From: Melioribacteraceae bacterium
Lineage (GTDB): Bacteria > Bacteroidota > Ignavibacteria > Ignavibacteriales > Melioribacteraceae
NCBI GenBank assembly: GCA_027030245.1
Contig: JALVFE010000016.1
Coordinates: 558,001 to 622,000, forward strand
Direction of reading: 5' to 3'
DNA length: 64,000 nucleotides
Shown here: piece by piece, positions 63,214 to 64,000 of the stretch
How positions within the stretch are numbered: position 1 is the first letter of the stretch
Layout of the letters: every line of letters begins with the position of its first letter
Made by a program: the position numbers and the translations under genes
The notes under the pieces: generated by a model
Databases searched by the model: none
Seen by the model: only the letters and a program-made list of their open reading frames with translations
What the model was told of the DNA's origin: nothing

Positions 63214-64000
63214 TTAATTAAAGAAATATTGTAATTGAGTAATGAAATAAAATTCGTTATGAAACTGCGTTCCCCCATGAACCATTAATTTTAATTTGTG
63301 ACTTTCAAACAACCGATTGTATCCTACTTTCAGCCATTGATAATCTTGCATGTTTGTATTCAAATCATTTAGTATTTCCGTTGATATTACAAATTGATCT
63401 TTCGGTGTTGCGTTAAAGCTTATCAGCGCATAGTAACCGTCAACCTTATAATCTCCAAAAATAGCTTTGAGATACTCTGCTTGTATTTGAACTTTATCCA
63501 ACTTCAACAATGTTTCTATCCCATATCTGAAATCTTTACCGGTATAAATTGTCCCTTTGCCAAGTATTGTTGAAAAATCGGCATTCTTTACTTTTCTATA
63601 CATTGCCGAAGCACCCAAATGCAAATAGGTTTTGTCAGTAATATTAAAAACAAAAAAGCTTCTTAAATTGTATAAAAAATCTGCCGAGTTATGATTCTTT
63701 AAGTTCGCACCGTTTCCGTTAAACACACCTGCAGCTACATTAATTCTTTTATTAGAGAAAGCTAAATGTGTTTGAATTCCAATATCCCTTGCACTTGTTT
63801 GTGCGGCGGGAATTAATTTATTAACGGATTCAGCGCGTTCAATTACCGGAATTTTCCAATCAGGCTGAAGTCTTTGAAGACTGAATTCGGGAATTTGTTG
63901 TCCCAATCTCACGTATCCGAAACCGAAATTATATGTAGCATAAACATCCAACAATCCGAAGTACCCGGTTTTATTATACTTAAAGATTCCCATAACTTTA
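63214..64000 (-). CDS. Outer-membrane porin, C-terminal part (partial)
   Basis: The frame is open across the right edge of the window, so only about the last 262 residues are seen, and the internal Met at 63993 need not be the start. The sequence is alternating beta strands with polar loops, 'FGFGYVRLGQQIPEFSLQRL' near the left and a C-terminal 'YFITQLQYFFN' ending in Phe-Asn, typical of barrel proteins. It resembles phosphate-selective porin O/P-like proteins. It is co-directional with the FmdE-family gene, 18 bp away. Confidence 0.72.
   Translation of the reverse strand, partial: KVMGIFKYNKTGYFGLLDVYATYNFGFGYVRLGQQIPEFSLQRLQPDWKIPVIERAESVNKLIPAAQTSARDIGIQTHLAFSNKRINVAAGVFNGNGANLKNHNSADFLYNLRSFFVFNITDKTYLHLGASAMYRKVKNADFSTILGKGTIYTGKDFRYGIETLLKLDKVQIQAEYLKAIFGDYKVDGYYALISFNATPKDQFVISTEILNDLNTNMQDYQWLKVGYNRLFESHKLKLMVHGGTQFHNEFYFITQLQYFFN

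Overview
The window looks like chromosomal sequence from a Gram-negative, AT-rich member of the Bacteroidota/Chlorobiota/Ignavibacteriota group, most likely Ignavibacteria. The signs are two secreted enzymes ending in a type IX secretion (T9SS) sorting domain with the 'NYPNPFNPTT' signature, a DUF4837 lipoprotein, a PorW/SprE-like TPR lipoprotein, a eukaryote-type UGPase and weak, A-rich ribosome sites. The lineage is inferred from gene content only; all coordinates of short sites were counted by eye.

Layout. 1-31 kb is a conserved core. It holds secA, a PII gene and a TPR lipoprotein; glnE and a UGPase; a 966-bp intergenic stretch packed with small palindromic repeats; the ftsH/hpt/tilS block; greA; an AddB-like nuclease; an EVE protein; a PQQ-type sugar dehydrogenase; an HU protein with a histone-H1-like tail; and a GH13 amylase. 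A tRNA-Thr(TGT) gene lies at 31861-31933.

31.9-43.35 kb is an integrative element inserted in the 3' half of that tRNA gene. It is bounded by a 47-bp exact direct repeat. All of its genes are on the minus strand: two tyrosine recombinases, a DnaG-like primase, a DUF3987 protein, a PD-(D/E)XK nuclease, several unknown proteins and a full phage tail tape-measure protein. There is no capsid, portal, terminase or other tail gene, so a phage satellite or similar hitch-hiker is the best guess. Its intergenic gaps carry three long-stem structured RNAs, one with a loop complementary to the start region of a neighbouring gene, and a hairpin that would hide the integrase ribosome site. Just outside the right end are a second, interrupted copy of the tRNA 3' end and a RayT (REP-associated) transposase gene carrying a perfect 28-bp palindrome inside its own reading frame.

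44.3-49.1 kb is an arsenic locus: arsR, arsM, an ArsP-type permease, arsC, a small thioredoxin, acr3 and a frameshifted second thioredoxin.

49.1-62.4 kb is a membrane-energetics/stress region on the minus strand. A 7TM-GAF histidine kinase and an NtrC-class regulator precede an eight-gene operon (SPW protein, Usp, CBS, proton-pumping P-type ATPase, two Usp, two APC transporters). A second operon (SPW protein, CBM48 protein, HdeD) follows. Both operons start with near-identical SPW genes behind sigma-54-like promoters and share palindromic upstream sites, so the two-component system plausibly controls both. The window ends with an FmdE-family protein and a partial outer-membrane porin.
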